From contig NZ_JAAKYZ010000002.1 in assembly GCF_015229955.1 (NCBI RefSeq), positions 124,001 through 188,000 of the forward strand: a stretch of 64,000 bases of DNA, written 5' to 3'. Every line of letters starts with the position of its first letter. Within the stretch, counting starts at the first letter, position 1. A program made the translations under genes and the position numbers. The notes below the pieces were generated by a model. That model worked only from the letters and a program-made list of their open reading frames with translations, made no database searches and had not been told where the DNA came from. This document shows, piece after piece, positions 28,156-36,936 of the stretch. Source of the DNA: Campylobacter concisus. GTDB taxonomy: Bacteria; Campylobacterota; Campylobacteria; Campylobacterales; Campylobacteraceae.

Positions 28156-28400
28156 AGCTTCATCTCGCTTTTTGAGCAGATATTATCACTTGGTAGCTTA
28201 AAAAATAAGATTATCTAAAAAATAATTCATACCAATATAAAAGACATATTACTTTTAAAAATTAAACTATAAATTTTTGTTGAAGTGATTTGAAGTATTG
28301 ATTAAAATTTTTCTATGAGTACTATTTTTGGATTTTTCTAAAAATTTTAGCTATCGATCAATTTTAAAAAAGAAAGATAGCTATATTTATAGTATAAATT

Positions 28401-29009
28401 TTAGTTACCTCTGCTTCCGGGTTTGATCGCTTTGCTTCCATTTTTACAAAGTGGGCAATGCTCAGGCTCATAAATTTCAAACTCAAAATTTCCTAAAGCA
28501 AAAAACGGCTTATCGCTTGGCAGTTTAGCATTTGGCTTAGCTTCATTATCTAAATTTGTAACCTTACAAAAGCCACGGTTTGCAAGCGCTGCAAAGCCAA
28601 CTACCTCGCCGCCAAGGCTCTCTATCACTTGTGCTGCTTCAAGTGCCGAGCCGCCAGTCGTGATGATATCCTCACAAACGATAAATTTCTCACCCTTTTT
28701 TACCTCAAAACCACGCCTAAGACTCATTACCTTTTCAACTCGCTCTGTAAATATAAATCGCTTCTTTGCTGCGCGAGCTAGCTCATAGCCAGCTAAAATT
28801 CCTCCAAGTGCAGGCGAGCAAACGCTATCAAATCTAATGCCAAATTTCTCTATCACACGAGCAAGCTCGTCAGCTAGCTTTCCAGCCAAAGCTGGGTCTT
28901 CAAGCACCTTTGCGCTTTGGAGATAAAACTGCGAGTGATTGCCACTGCTTAGCAAAAAATGCCCCTCTAAATATGCCCCAGCCTCTTTATAAATTTTCTC
29001 TAAATCCAT
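28401..29009 (-). CDS. pyrE: Orotate phosphoribosyltransferase
   Basis: Transfers the phosphoribosyl group of PRPP to orotate, giving OMP in pyrimidine synthesis. The PRPP-binding motif [14 protein letters not shown] is near residue 111, and the flexible loop region [12 protein letters not shown] precedes it. Length of 202 residues is normal. The C-terminus has CPLC, a small cysteine pair common in the epsilon-proteobacterial enzymes. It stands alone between mccR and the antiporter, which is divergent. Confidence 0.96.
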   Translation of the reverse strand: MDLEKIYKEAGAYLEGHFLLSSGNHSQFYLQSAKVLEDPALAGKLADELARVIEKFGIRFDSVCSPALGGILAGYELARAAKKRFIFTERVEKVMSLRRGFEVKKGEKFIVCEDIITTGGSALEAAQVIESLGGEVVGFAALANRGFCKVTNLDNEAKPNAKLPSDKPFFALGNFEFEIYEPEHCPLCKNGSKAIKPGSRGN

Positions 29010-29128
29010 CGTTTTTTCCTTTTAAAATTTACTCAAAATCTTAACACAAGCCCACTTAAGCCACTCTTTTTAAAATTTAATAAGCCACACATTTGTATAA
29101 TCTCTCAACACTCACAAAAAGGACGCTC

Positions 29129-30496
29129 ATGCTTGTATTTAATCCTGTTGTTTTTAGCATTTTGGTAATGACGATACTTTGTCTATTGCGTTTTAACATC
29201 TTGCTTTCTATCCTTATCTCTGCTCTTGTTGCGGGAGTAATGTATAAGCATGGATTTAGTGGATTTGAAAGTGGCATTGCAGGTGGGATCGATAGCCTCT
29301 TTACAGCCCTAAAAGAGACTACACAAAGCCTCATAAGCGGTATGCAAGGCAATCTTGAAACATCGCTTAGTTATATTTTGCTTGGTGCTTTAGCAGCCGC
29401 CATCGCAAATACAAATTTAACTGCTATCTTGATAAATGCTTTGAGTAAATTCCTTAGCTCAAATAAAGTGATTTTTATACTAACTATTGCATTTATAGCC
29501 TGCTTATCTCAAAATTTAATCCCAGTTCACATAGCTTTTATACCTATTTTGATCCCGCCACTTCTTGCTATTATGAACAAAATGGGAATAGATAGACGTG
29601 CCGTGGCTTGTGCTTTGACATTTGGTCTTCAAGCACCTTATGTAAGCCTTAGCGTTGGCTTTGGTCTGCTTTTTCACAATATCTTAAAAAAAGAGTTAGC
29701 AAATAACGGCATAACCACATCTATCTCTGATATCTCTTCTGTTATGTGGATAGGTGGCGCTTCTATGCTTATCGGACTTATCCTTGCCATACTTTTTTAT
29801 GGTAAAAAAAGAGTTTATAAAACTTCAAAATTTGAAAAAGAAGAGCTTGATGAGATCGAGCGCGCAAAAAGCCTTGAGATGACTAAAAAGGAGTGGGCGG
29901 TTTTAGCTGGTGCAGTTGTAGCTTTTGGTGTGCAAATTTATACTGAGCTGCTACCTCTTGGCGCACTACTTGGACTTTTGGTTATGGTCGTTTTTGGCGG
30001 TATAGAGTATAAAAAAGTAGATAAGATCATGGATAACGGCCTTGCTATGATGGGATTTATCGCTTTTATCATGCTAGTTGCTGCAGGTTATGGCACTATC
30101 TTAAGAGAGAGTGGTGGCATAGACGAGCTTGTAAAATACGCTAGCTTAGTATCTGGCGGCAAGATAGGCGGAGCATTTTTGATGCTTCTTATTGGTCTAC
30201 TTGTAACAATGGGTATAGGCACTAGCTTTGGTACGATCCCTATTTTAGCTTCTATCTATGTGCCACTATGCGTTAGTCTTGGTTTTGGCGTACCAGCCAT
30301 CATCTTGTTAGTTGGTATAGCTGCGGCTCTAGGAGATGCTGGAAGTCCTGCAAGTGATAGCACACTTGGGCCAACAAGCGGTCTAAATGCTGATGGTGAG
30401 CACAACCACATATATGATACTTGTGTACCTACATTTGTATTTTTCAATATCCCACTTATCATCGGTGGCATAGTTGGAGCTATGATACTTGGATAA
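29129..30496 (+). CDS. Na+/H+ antiporter-family permease
   Basis: A 455-residue inner-membrane protein with about eleven or twelve helices, similar to the Na_H_antiport/NhaC-like group that also includes amino-acid permeases. The C-terminal segment GDAGSPASDSTLGPTSGLNADGEHNH is the family's characteristic loop (given here in the parts GDAGSPASDS and GLNADGEHNH). The start ATG 29129 has AAAAAGGA six bases upstream; an ATG-less extension to 29093 has none. The transported solute cannot be read from sequence; a Na+ or H+ coupled amino-acid carrier is as likely as an antiporter. Confidence 0.82.
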   Translation: MLVFNPVVFSILVMTILCLLRFNILLSILISALVAGVMYKHGFSGFESGIAGGIDSLFTALKETTQSLISGMQGNLETSLSYILLGALAAAIANTNLTAILINALSKFLSSNKVIFILTIAFIACLSQNLIPVHIAFIPILIPPLLAIMNKMGIDRRAVACALTFGLQAPYVSLSVGFGLLFHNILKKELANNGITTSISDISSVMWIGGASMLIGLILAILFYGKKRVYKTSKFEKEELDEIERAKSLEMTKKEWAVLAGAVVAFGVQIYTELLPLGALLGLLVMVVFGGIEYKKVDKIMDNGLAMMGFIAFIMLVAAGYGTILRESGGIDELVKYASLVSGGKIGGAFLMLLIGLLVTMGIGTSFGTIPILASIYVPLCVSLGFGVPAIILLVGIAAALGDAGSPASDSTLGPTSGLNADGEHNHIYDTCVPTFVFFNIPLIIGGIVGAMILG

Positions 30497-30535
30497 ATTT
30501 TGGCGTTAATTACGCCAAAATTCTTTTTATTTTTT
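30497..30535 (+). terminator. Rho-independent terminator after the antiporter gene
   Basis: ATTTTGGCGT pairs with ACGCCAAAAT over 10 bp around loop TAATT, and is followed by TTCTTTTTATTTTTTCT. Confidence 0.85.
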
Positions 30536-30557
30536 CTACTTTTTATCAATATAAATT

Positions 30558-30575
30558 TTGGAACGTCTTTTGCTT
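30558..30575 (+). promoter_or_regulatory. Sigma-54 promoter of flgE2
   Basis: TTGGAACGTCTTTTGCTT has GG and GC exactly ten bases apart, as needed for RpoN -24/-12 elements. It ends 41 bases before the flgE2 ATG. Hook genes of campylobacters are known RpoN targets. Confidence 0.85.
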
Positions 30576-30616
30576 TTAAAAAATATAAAAATTTAAAATG
30601 CAAAAAGGATAAGTCA

Positions 30617-33070
30617 ATGATGAGATCACTTTGGTCTGGTGTTTCAGGCCTACAAGCCCACCAGATAGCCATGGACGTAGAAGGCAACAATATCGCAAAC
30701 GTTAATACTTATGGTTATAAATACAACCGTGCAAATTTTGCTGATATACTAAGCCAAACTCCAAGAGTCGCTACAGCTCCACAAGGTCAGCTAGGCGGTC
30801 AAAATGCTATGCAAATAGGTCTAGGAACGACTATAAACTCAACTACGAGAATTTTCTCACAAGGCACACTAACATCTACTGATAAGCAAACAGACCTTGC
30901 ACTTCAAGGAAATGGTTTCTTCGTCGTATCTCCAGATGGTGGAACAACAAGATACTATACAAGAAATGGTGACTTTGTCCGTGATAAAGCTGGAAATTTT
31001 GTAAACAATAGTGGCTATATCGTTCAAGGCTGGACAAGAGATGAAGAGACTGGCACTATCGACTCAACTGGACCGATAAAAAATATTGTGATCAAAGAGG
31101 GTCTTACTACTCCAGCAAGAGCGACAACAGAAGTAAAGATAAAAGGCAACCTTGACTCAGGCAATACCATAGGACAAAGAAGCACACCTATTTATTCACT
31201 AGACTCTGTTGCTGGCGGACGTGACTATAACAATGACGGAATTTTAAATGCAAATGAAGTCCACAATGAAAATGATGTAAATAACGATCAGTTTTATACA
31301 AACTCGAAAAAAGAGCAAAATTTAACAGAGCGTGGCGTCGATCTTGGTGTTACATTTGACGAGCTTGGAAATGGCCTTGCTTTAAGAGACGGACAAGGTA
31401 TCTGGGTTAGCTATGCAAATGCTAAAACTGAAAAATTTACAGTAGGAAGTGGATTGCCACAAAGTATCGGACAGATAAATCCAAAAGCAACACTTAATAT
31501 CACAATAAATGGTACTACTATAAAATCTCAAGATAATGCAATATCAAGTATCAGTGATGTTGCAGCTGCGATCAATGCTCAGTATAATAAAACTGGTGTT
31601 AGAGCTGAAATTTCAGAAGGTAATAAACTAACACTTATAAATAGAAATAACTCAGGCACTACTGAAGAGACAAAAAATATCCATCTAAAAATAAATGGTG
31701 GCAATACTGTTACTGGTTTAGCTGATAAAGATATCATCACAGCTTATCAATATGTCTATACAAGCTCACAAACAACAGCCGTTCATCCAAATAACGATAA
31801 AATCGCAAGACAAGTAACAACAACAGAAGATCTTCGCGCTGCTATGCAAGAAGATGCTAGAAACCACGTTGACTACAACGGCGACGGCCAAATAAGAGCA
31901 AACTCAGATGCACTTGATGCGGCGAAACTAGCAACCGCAGCACATAGAATAGCACCTGGAACTGGTGGAGCAGCTTTGGCTGGAAATCCATATCAAACAG
32001 ATTATAATACTGCTTACAACAATGAAATAGCTTTAGGTCATACGCCAGATGATGCTCATGCAGCTGGTATCGCAGCACTTCAAGCACTTGCAGGTGATGA
32101 TACAAATGATGGTGTAAAGATCACTGTAAATAAACTAGGTCAATTTCAACTAGAAAATCCATCAAATGAAGTAGCAGATCATGCACTTTATATGACAACA
32201 ACTGCTCTTACAAAACCAGCTCAAGGTACAAATAATTCAGCTGTAAATGAAAATGTTAGACTTACAACTATTATGAAAGCACTTGATGGCGCACTAAGCC
32301 CGGGTCAAGCACTAAGAGCAAGTGGAAAGATGATGATGTCAAGCCACGGCTCAACGGCAGAAATTTTTGACTCACTTGGCTCAAAACACACAGTTAGTAT
32401 CAAATGGACAAAGACAGGCACTACAACAGATGGTGGAACTGAGTGGAGCATGGTTATACAAGTACCAGAGCCAGCTAAGATAAACTACACAGGTGAAGGC
32501 CCGGATAATGTTATAACTGGAACAGCTAGATTTAACGCAAATGGCTCACTTGCAAGTTTCCACCCAGCAACGATAACATTTTCAGCTAACAACGGCTCAC
32601 AAAGTGGCCAAAACATTAGTCTAAATTTTGGTCTTGGAACTGATTTTAACGGCTTAACAAGCTTTGATAAAGACTCATCAACTGAGTCAATCTCACAAGA
32701 TGGCTACACAGGCGGCACATTAAACGGCATAAAAATAGATGAGACCGGAACGATAATAGGCTCATTTTCAAATGGTCAAAGCTTTGGCTTAGCTAAAGTA
32801 GCACTTGCTACCTTTACAAACAACGAAGGTCTTCAAAGCGAGGGCGGAAATGTCTTTTCACAAACTGCAAACTCAGGCGAAGCAGTCATCGGTGCAGCTG
32901 GCACAGGCGATAAGGGAACGATCGCAGCTTCAAAACTTGAAGCTAGTAACGTCGATCTAAGCCGTGCGCTAACAGATCTTATTGTTATCCAAAGAGGTTT
33001 CCAAGCAAACTCAAAAACGATCACAACAAGTGATGAGATGCTAAATACACTTCTTCAATTAAAACAATAA
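30617..33070 (+). CDS. flgE2: Long flagellar hook protein FlgE2
   Basis: An 817-residue hook-type protein with the N-terminal rod/hook segment MRSLWSGVSGLQAHQIAMD and ANVNTYGYK, and the C-terminal coiled segment LEASNVDLSRALTDLIV and QANSKTITTSDEML. It is much longer than the classical FlgE at 44338-45939. The middle holds a large inserted domain with two EF-hand-like loops, DYNNDGILNANE from residue 203 and DYNGDGQIRANS from 419. Start ATG 30617 has AAGGA upstream and lies behind a sigma-54 promoter; a frame open from 30500 carries unrelated residues. It is likely exported by the flagellar secretion system. Whether it builds the hook itself is open, since C. jejuni FlgE2 is not the main hook subunit. 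Confidence 0.88.
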   Translation: MMRSLWSGVSGLQAHQIAMDVEGNNIANVNTYGYKYNRANFADILSQTPRVATAPQGQLGGQNAMQIGLGTTINSTTRIFSQGTLTSTDKQTDLALQGNGFFVVSPDGGTTRYYTRNGDFVRDKAGNFVNNSGYIVQGWTRDEETGTIDSTGPIKNIVIKEGLTTPARATTEVKIKGNLDSGNTIGQRSTPIYSLDSVAGGRDYNNDGILNANEVHNENDVNNDQFYTNSKKEQNLTERGVDLGVTFDELGNGLALRDGQGIWVSYANAKTEKFTVGSGLPQSIGQINPKATLNITINGTTIKSQDNAISSISDVAAAINAQYNKTGVRAEISEGNKLTLINRNNSGTTEETKNIHLKINGGNTVTGLADKDIITAYQYVYTSSQTTAVHPNNDKIARQVTTTEDLRAAMQEDARNHVDYNGDGQIRANSDALDAAKLATAAHRIAPGTGGAALAGNPYQTDYNTAYNNEIALGHTPDDAHAAGIAALQALAGDDTNDGVKITVNKLGQFQLENPSNEVADHALYMTTTALTKPAQGTNNSAVNENVRLTTIMKALDGALSPGQALRASGKMMMSSHGSTAEIFDSLGSKHTVSIKWTKTGTTTDGGTEWSMVIQVPEPAKINYTGEGPDNVITGTARFNANGSLASFHPATITFSANNGSQSGQNISLNFGLGTDFNGLTSFDKDSSTESISQDGYTGGTLNGIKIDETGTIIGSFSNGQSFGLAKVALATFTNNEGLQSEGGNVFSQTANSGEAVIGAAGTGDKGTIAASKLEASNVDLSRALTDLIVIQRGFQANSKTITTSDEMLNTLLQLKQ

Positions 33071-33087
33071 TAACTAAGACTTTTACA

Positions 33088-33110
33088 AAAGGGAGCGTTT
33101 GTCTCCCTTT
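33088..33110 (+). terminator. Hairpin terminator after flgE2
   Basis: AAAGGGAG and CTCCCTTT pair perfectly over 8 bp around CGTTTGT. The following bases are only partly T-rich on the plus strand, so efficiency is uncertain. Confidence 0.65.
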
Positions 33111-33188
33111 GAAATTTATGCTTTAAATTTACAAATAAAATCAGCCTTCTTTTTGTAAAATGTTAAAAAATTTTACAAAAGAGAAAAA

Positions 33189-33818
33189 ATGCAAGTAACA
33201 CTACTAAATCACACTCCACTAAATATCTGCTCTCACGCGATCCGCACATGCTGGCAAAGCTTTGAAAAAGGCGACAACGGTGGTGAAAAAGATGTTGAGC
33301 TAATAGATAGAGTAGGCAATAAATTTAAACACGCCTCGACCTTAGAGCACCTATACTACAACTTCTACATCCAAGGTATCTCTCGTGCGCTACTTCAAGA
33401 GCTAGCTCGTCACCGCTTGGCAAGTCTAAGCGTCAAATCAACCCGCTACACGCTAAAAGAGCTAAAAAAAGAGGAAAAATTTGAAGTAGAGCAGTTTGAG
33501 CGTGCAGCTAAATTTATCGTGCTAACAAATGACGAGCTAGTCGATAACGCAAGCATAAAAGCACTTGAAAACTTACGTGAAATTTTAGCCTCAACTACAA
33601 AAAGCCTTGACATCGTCAAATACTGCTTGCCAGAGTGCTATAAAACTGAGCTTACATGGAGTATAAACGCTAGAAGCTTGCAAAATTTCATCTCTTTAAG
33701 AAGCTCAAAATCAGCCCTTTGGGAGATAAGAAATTTAGCAAATGCTATCTACGATGCCTTACCTGAAGAGCATAAATTTATCTTTGAAAAGTGCTTGCCA
33801 GAAGATGAGCAAAACTAG
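33189..33818 (+). CDS. thyX: Flavin-dependent thymidylate synthase ThyX
   Basis: Makes dTMP from dUMP with methylene-tetrahydrofolate and FAD/NADPH, replacing ThyA. The diagnostic motif RHRX2SX4SXR is present as RHRLASLSVKSTR at residues 74-86. Length of 209 residues is normal. The conserved C-terminal ELTWSINARSLQNFISLR is present. AAGAGAAAA precedes ATG 33189. The gene reads away from flgE2 with its own spacing. Confidence 0.97.
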   Translation: MQVTLLNHTPLNICSHAIRTCWQSFEKGDNGGEKDVELIDRVGNKFKHASTLEHLYYNFYIQGISRALLQELARHRLASLSVKSTRYTLKELKKEEKFEVEQFERAAKFIVLTNDELVDNASIKALENLREILASTTKSLDIVKYCLPECYKTELTWSINARSLQNFISLRSSKSALWEIRNLANAIYDALPEEHKFIFEKCLPEDEQN

Positions 33819-33870
33819 CATTTATATTAGTTTGGTTTGTGATTTAGAAGTGATGAAACGAGCGCTAAAT

Positions 33871-34977
33871 TTACTTTTTTAAAACGTAAAGAAGTTCGTC
33901 TACGTGGATGTTTCTAGCTTTTAAATTTCTGCTACCGCGGTAGGCGTTATACTTTTGGCGAAGTAGATGAACTTTGCCCATTTTATTTAGGTTTTGATCA
34001 AATTCATCTTGGTTGATAAAGCCCTCTGAGTTAAACGAAATAAGTACAAATTTTACCTTTAAATTTGCTATCAACTCAAAAAATGCCTCGCTCGCTGATG
34101 ATTTTTTATTAAAAACTGATCTGTTCCAGTCCTTTGCTATGCCTGAAACTTTTGAAATTTTACTTGGTTCCTCGTAGCTTGCAATGAGATTTAGCATGAA
34201 GTAGTTTGAGCCATATGGGTGCTGGTTATAAGGTGGATCAAGATAGACCAGATCAAGCCTATCAAGCTCTTTTGCTAGTAAATTTGCGTCCTTTTGATAG
34301 ACCTCAAAAGGCACGTTAAAATTTGAGAAAATTGGCTTAGTCAAATTTATATCAGAAGTGATCCTTGAGATGGCGTTTTGCCCCCTGCCGCCAAACTGAC
34401 CGATGCCCTCTTTATTTTTATGAAAACCTTTAAAAATTCCACTTGTATTTGCATGCACACTTGCATTATAAAGAAGTGGAGCTATGAAAAATTTTCTCAT
34501 TTCAGCTGGCATTAGCTCATCTATGAGCCTTCTTGCGGTGTCAATGAACATAGCATTTTTTCTAGTGTAAAAGACCCGCTCGCCAAAAGCGATATTTTCA
34601 TCATCTTTTGGAGCGTAAAGTTTTGTTATAAAGCCTTCAGAAAGGTTATCTTCTATCTCTTTTTCAAGCTTTTTTTGCCAAAAATTTATCTCATTTATTA
34701 GCTCGTTTGTGGCGTTTTGCAGATAGCATGAGTTTGTGATGAAGCTATAAAGCTCCAAGTCGTTTGCAACTAAAAATTCGCTATTTTGCTTTAAAAACCT
34801 AGCCACCACGCCACTTCCACTAAAGAGGTCGCAGCAGCTAAGTTTCTCTTTTTTAAGCTCGTCTTTTGCGTATTTTACGCCTAGATCTATAAAGCCTAAA
34901 AGAGAGCGTTTATTGCCAAGATAGGTTAAAATTTGCTCTTTTAGATAGGCTTGATTTTCTTGTTTAGCTGGCTTCAA
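33871..34977 (-). CDS. Orphan DNA adenine methyltransferase (candidate CtsM homologue)
   Basis: A 368-residue N6-adenine methyltransferase. The SAM motif FSGSG is at residues 52-56 and the catalytic motif DPPY at 247-250, in the order seen in D12-class (alpha/beta-type) enzymes. No restriction endonuclease is adjacent: luxS lies one base upstream and thyX on the other side. Its length and setting recall C. jejuni CtsM (Cj0208), an orphan RAATTY methylase that marks DNA for natural transformation. That link is an inference from memory of the family. Recognition sequence cannot be read here. Confidence 0.85.
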   Translation of the reverse strand: MKPAKQENQAYLKEQILTYLGNKRSLLGFIDLGVKYAKDELKKEKLSCCDLFSGSGVVARFLKQNSEFLVANDLELYSFITNSCYLQNATNELINEINFWQKKLEKEIEDNLSEGFITKLYAPKDDENIAFGERVFYTRKNAMFIDTARRLIDELMPAEMRKFFIAPLLYNASVHANTSGIFKGFHKNKEGIGQFGGRGQNAISRITSDINLTKPIFSNFNVPFEVYQKDANLLAKELDRLDLVYLDPPYNQHPYGSNYFMLNLIASYEEPSKISKVSGIAKDWNRSVFNKKSSASEAFFELIANLKVKFVLISFNSEGFINQDEFDQNLNKMGKVHLLRQKYNAYRGSRNLKARNIHVDELLYVLKK

Positions 34978-34978
34978 A

Positions 34979-35494
34979 TCAGTGCTTTTTTAGTCCCATA
35001 GCGTCAAGATCGAGCTTGATCTCTTCGTTGTTTATGATGACTAGACCTTGTGCTAAAATTTTGTTTGCTATGGCGTGTGCTTCATCAAGTGAGTGCATCT
35101 TGTAAGTACCGCATTGAAATTTATTTAGCTCTGGAATTTTATCTTGATCTTTAACCTCTAAGATATCTTTCATAGAGGCAAGCCATGCTTTTTTTACTGT
35201 TTCTTCGCTAGGCGTACCAATCACGCTCATATAAAAGCCAGTCCTGCAACCCATCGGCGAGATATCTATGATCTCCACGCCGTTGCCGTTTAGATGGTTT
35301 CTCATAAAGCCAGCAAATAGGTGCTCTAAAGTGTGAGTGCCTTTCTCAGGCAAAATTTCTTCATTTGGCTTGCAAAATCTCAAGTCAAAAACACTTATAT
35401 CATCACCCTTTGGCGTTTTCATACTTTTTGCTAGTCTTACTCCTGGGGCTTGCATTTTTACGTGATCTACACAAAAACTATCAAGTAATGGCAT
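34979..35494 (-). CDS. luxS: S-ribosylhomocysteine lyase LuxS
   Basis: Cleaves S-ribosylhomocysteine to homocysteine and DPD, the precursor of AI-2. The metal-binding HTLEH is at residues 54-58, the third ligand is probably the cysteine in [12 protein letters not shown], and the active-site cysteine is in [11 protein letters not shown]. Length of 171 residues is normal. It serves the activated methyl cycle and precedes a methyltransferase gene by one base, which fits coupled SAM use but may be chance. Confidence 0.97.
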   Translation of the reverse strand: MPLLDSFCVDHVKMQAPGVRLAKSMKTPKGDDISVFDLRFCKPNEEILPEKGTHTLEHLFAGFMRNHLNGNGVEIIDISPMGCRTGFYMSVIGTPSEETVKKAWLASMKDILEVKDQDKIPELNKFQCGTYKMHSLDEAHAIANKILAQGLVIINNEEIKLDLDAMGLKKH

Positions 35495-35628
35495 ATCTTC
35501 TCCTTTAAATTTTTGGTAATTCTAGCGTAAAAAATGTTTAAAATTTAAAGGCTCATGCAAAATTTTACATAAGCCTTGTAATATTTGAGTATTTGTGGGT
35601 ATTAAAATAATAAAAATTTTACTTACTA

Positions 35629-36318
35629 TTATAAATTTCTCATATATTCTGTGCTATAAATACCTTGAATACGTCTTTCCATGTCACTATACCAACTTTT
35701 TGGAAGAGTAGTAAGAGAGTTAAATTTCTCTAGTAAATTTAAATTTTTATTTGGAGCGCAAAAAAGTCTATTTACTTCTAAAATGCTCATATGAACTGGA
35801 TCTTTTTCTATAACTTCTATCACGTCGCCCACTTTGCACGATCCTGGTGTTATGACGCGGTAATACCAGCCAGTAAGGCCAGTTTCAAAGATATGAGTAG
35901 CCATATTTTCATTACCCCATCTTTTCGAGAGCTTAAAGCAAGGCTTTCTAGGCTGCGAGACTTGAAGGACTAGTGAGCCTATTTTATGGATATCACCTAT
36001 ACAGACGCTACTCTCATCAAGACCGTCAATGCATAAATTCTCACCCATAGCTCCATAAGCCATATTTTTCAATCCTAAAAAACTCTCCCAATCGGCGTAA
36101 TTTGCAAATGAATTTGCAAAAACTGCCTTTTCAGGGCCGCCATGGTGCTTTGTATCAGCGACGCTATCACCCTCAAAGCCAAGTTCATTTGCGAAAATTT
36201 CATCATTTTGAGCTACTTTAAAAATAGCTGAGCTCCAAGGTAAATTTAGCTTATCAGTCGCACTTTGCGAGCCATAATTTTTCACCTCGCCAATTAATAA
36301 TGCTTTTACTATTGCCAT
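35629..36318 (-). CDS. MOSC-domain protein (YiiM-like)
   Basis: A 229-residue protein of the MOSC family, related to the molybdenum-cofactor sulfurase C-terminal domain. The conserved cysteine segment is QPRKPCFKLSKRWG near residue 130, with ENLCIDGLDESSVCIGD upstream and TGWYYRVITPGSCKVGD downstream. The C-terminal 3-alpha-type helical segment (PVHMSILEVNRLF) is as in YiiM, which reduces N-hydroxylated bases with Moco. Role here is inferred from family only. It lies alone, 16 bases from ruvC. Confidence 0.85.
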   Translation of the reverse strand: MAIVKALLIGEVKNYGSQSATDKLNLPWSSAIFKVAQNDEIFANELGFEGDSVADTKHHGGPEKAVFANSFANYADWESFLGLKNMAYGAMGENLCIDGLDESSVCIGDIHKIGSLVLQVSQPRKPCFKLSKRWGNENMATHIFETGLTGWYYRVITPGSCKVGDVIEVIEKDPVHMSILEVNRLFCAPNKNLNLLEKFNSLTTLPKSWYSDMERRIQGIYSTEYMRNL

Positions 36319-36334
36319 CTTTTTCCTATCAAAT

Positions 36335-36811
36335 TTAGCTTATTCTTAAATTATTTGCATGAGTTAGTGCGATTGCGATTGCATCAGTGATATCAAGCGG
36401 TTTTATATCTTTATTTATTCCTAAAATTTTCTTCACCATAAATGCCACTTGCTCTTTATCAGCTTTGGCCTTGCCAGTGACAGTTTTTTTCACCTGAAGC
36501 GGCGTATACTCGGCAAAATCACCATGAAGCTGTAAAATTTTAAGGCTAAGTGCTCCTCGAAACTGAGCGAGCTTTAAAACCGTTTTTGGATTGTAAGCAA
36601 AAAATATATCTTCAATCGCGACCTCGTCGAATTTATGATTTTTAAAAATCAAGTCAAGCCCCTCGCAAAGTTCGGTAATCTGATATTGAAGTGTGTTTGG
36701 TTTTATTTTTATGAGTCCTGCTTCAAGAAGAGTAGTTTTCAATTTATTTTTTTCAAGTATTGCATAACCGCAATTCTTCGTACCTGGGTCGATTCCTAAA
36801 ATTTTCATCAC
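36335..36811 (-). CDS. ruvC: Holliday junction resolvase RuvC
   Basis: Endonuclease that cuts Holliday junctions with RuvAB. The first catalytic acid is Asp8 in [14 protein letters not shown], and further acids lie in [12 protein letters not shown] and near the C-terminus in [13 protein letters not shown]. Length of 158 residues is normal. It points away from dnaA; the space between the two starts holds a DnaA-box cluster. Confidence 0.97.
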   Translation of the reverse strand: MMKILGIDPGTKNCGYAILEKNKLKTTLLEAGLIKIKPNTLQYQITELCEGLDLIFKNHKFDEVAIEDIFFAYNPKTVLKLAQFRGALSLKILQLHGDFAEYTPLQVKKTVTGKAKADKEQVAFMVKKILGINKDIKPLDITDAIAIALTHANNLRIS

Positions 36812-36825
36812 TATCTTTTCAATAC

Positions 36826-36855
36826 TTTTTCACGACTTTTTCACGATGTGAAAAA
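36826..36855. promoter_or_regulatory. DnaA-box cluster upstream of dnaA (oriC1-like)
   Basis: Three 9-mers: TTTTTCACG at 36826-36834 and 36837-36845 on plus, and TGTGAAAAA at 36847-36855 (TTTTTCACA on minus). They match the epsilon-proteobacterial DnaA-box core TTCAC. They lie 80-110 bases before the dnaA start and could serve origin binding, dnaA autoregulation, or both. Confidence 0.75.
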
Positions 36856-36936
36856 GTTTGTCGGAGTTTAACAAAGGTTTTATTAAAATTAAGATAGTAT
36901 CACTATAAAAATTCTCGAAATTTAAGGCATAAAAAT

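Noticed and set aside
30500-30616. N-terminal extension of FlgE2
   Set aside because: It covers a terminator and a sigma-54 promoter, and FlgE proteins start with MMRSLWSG.
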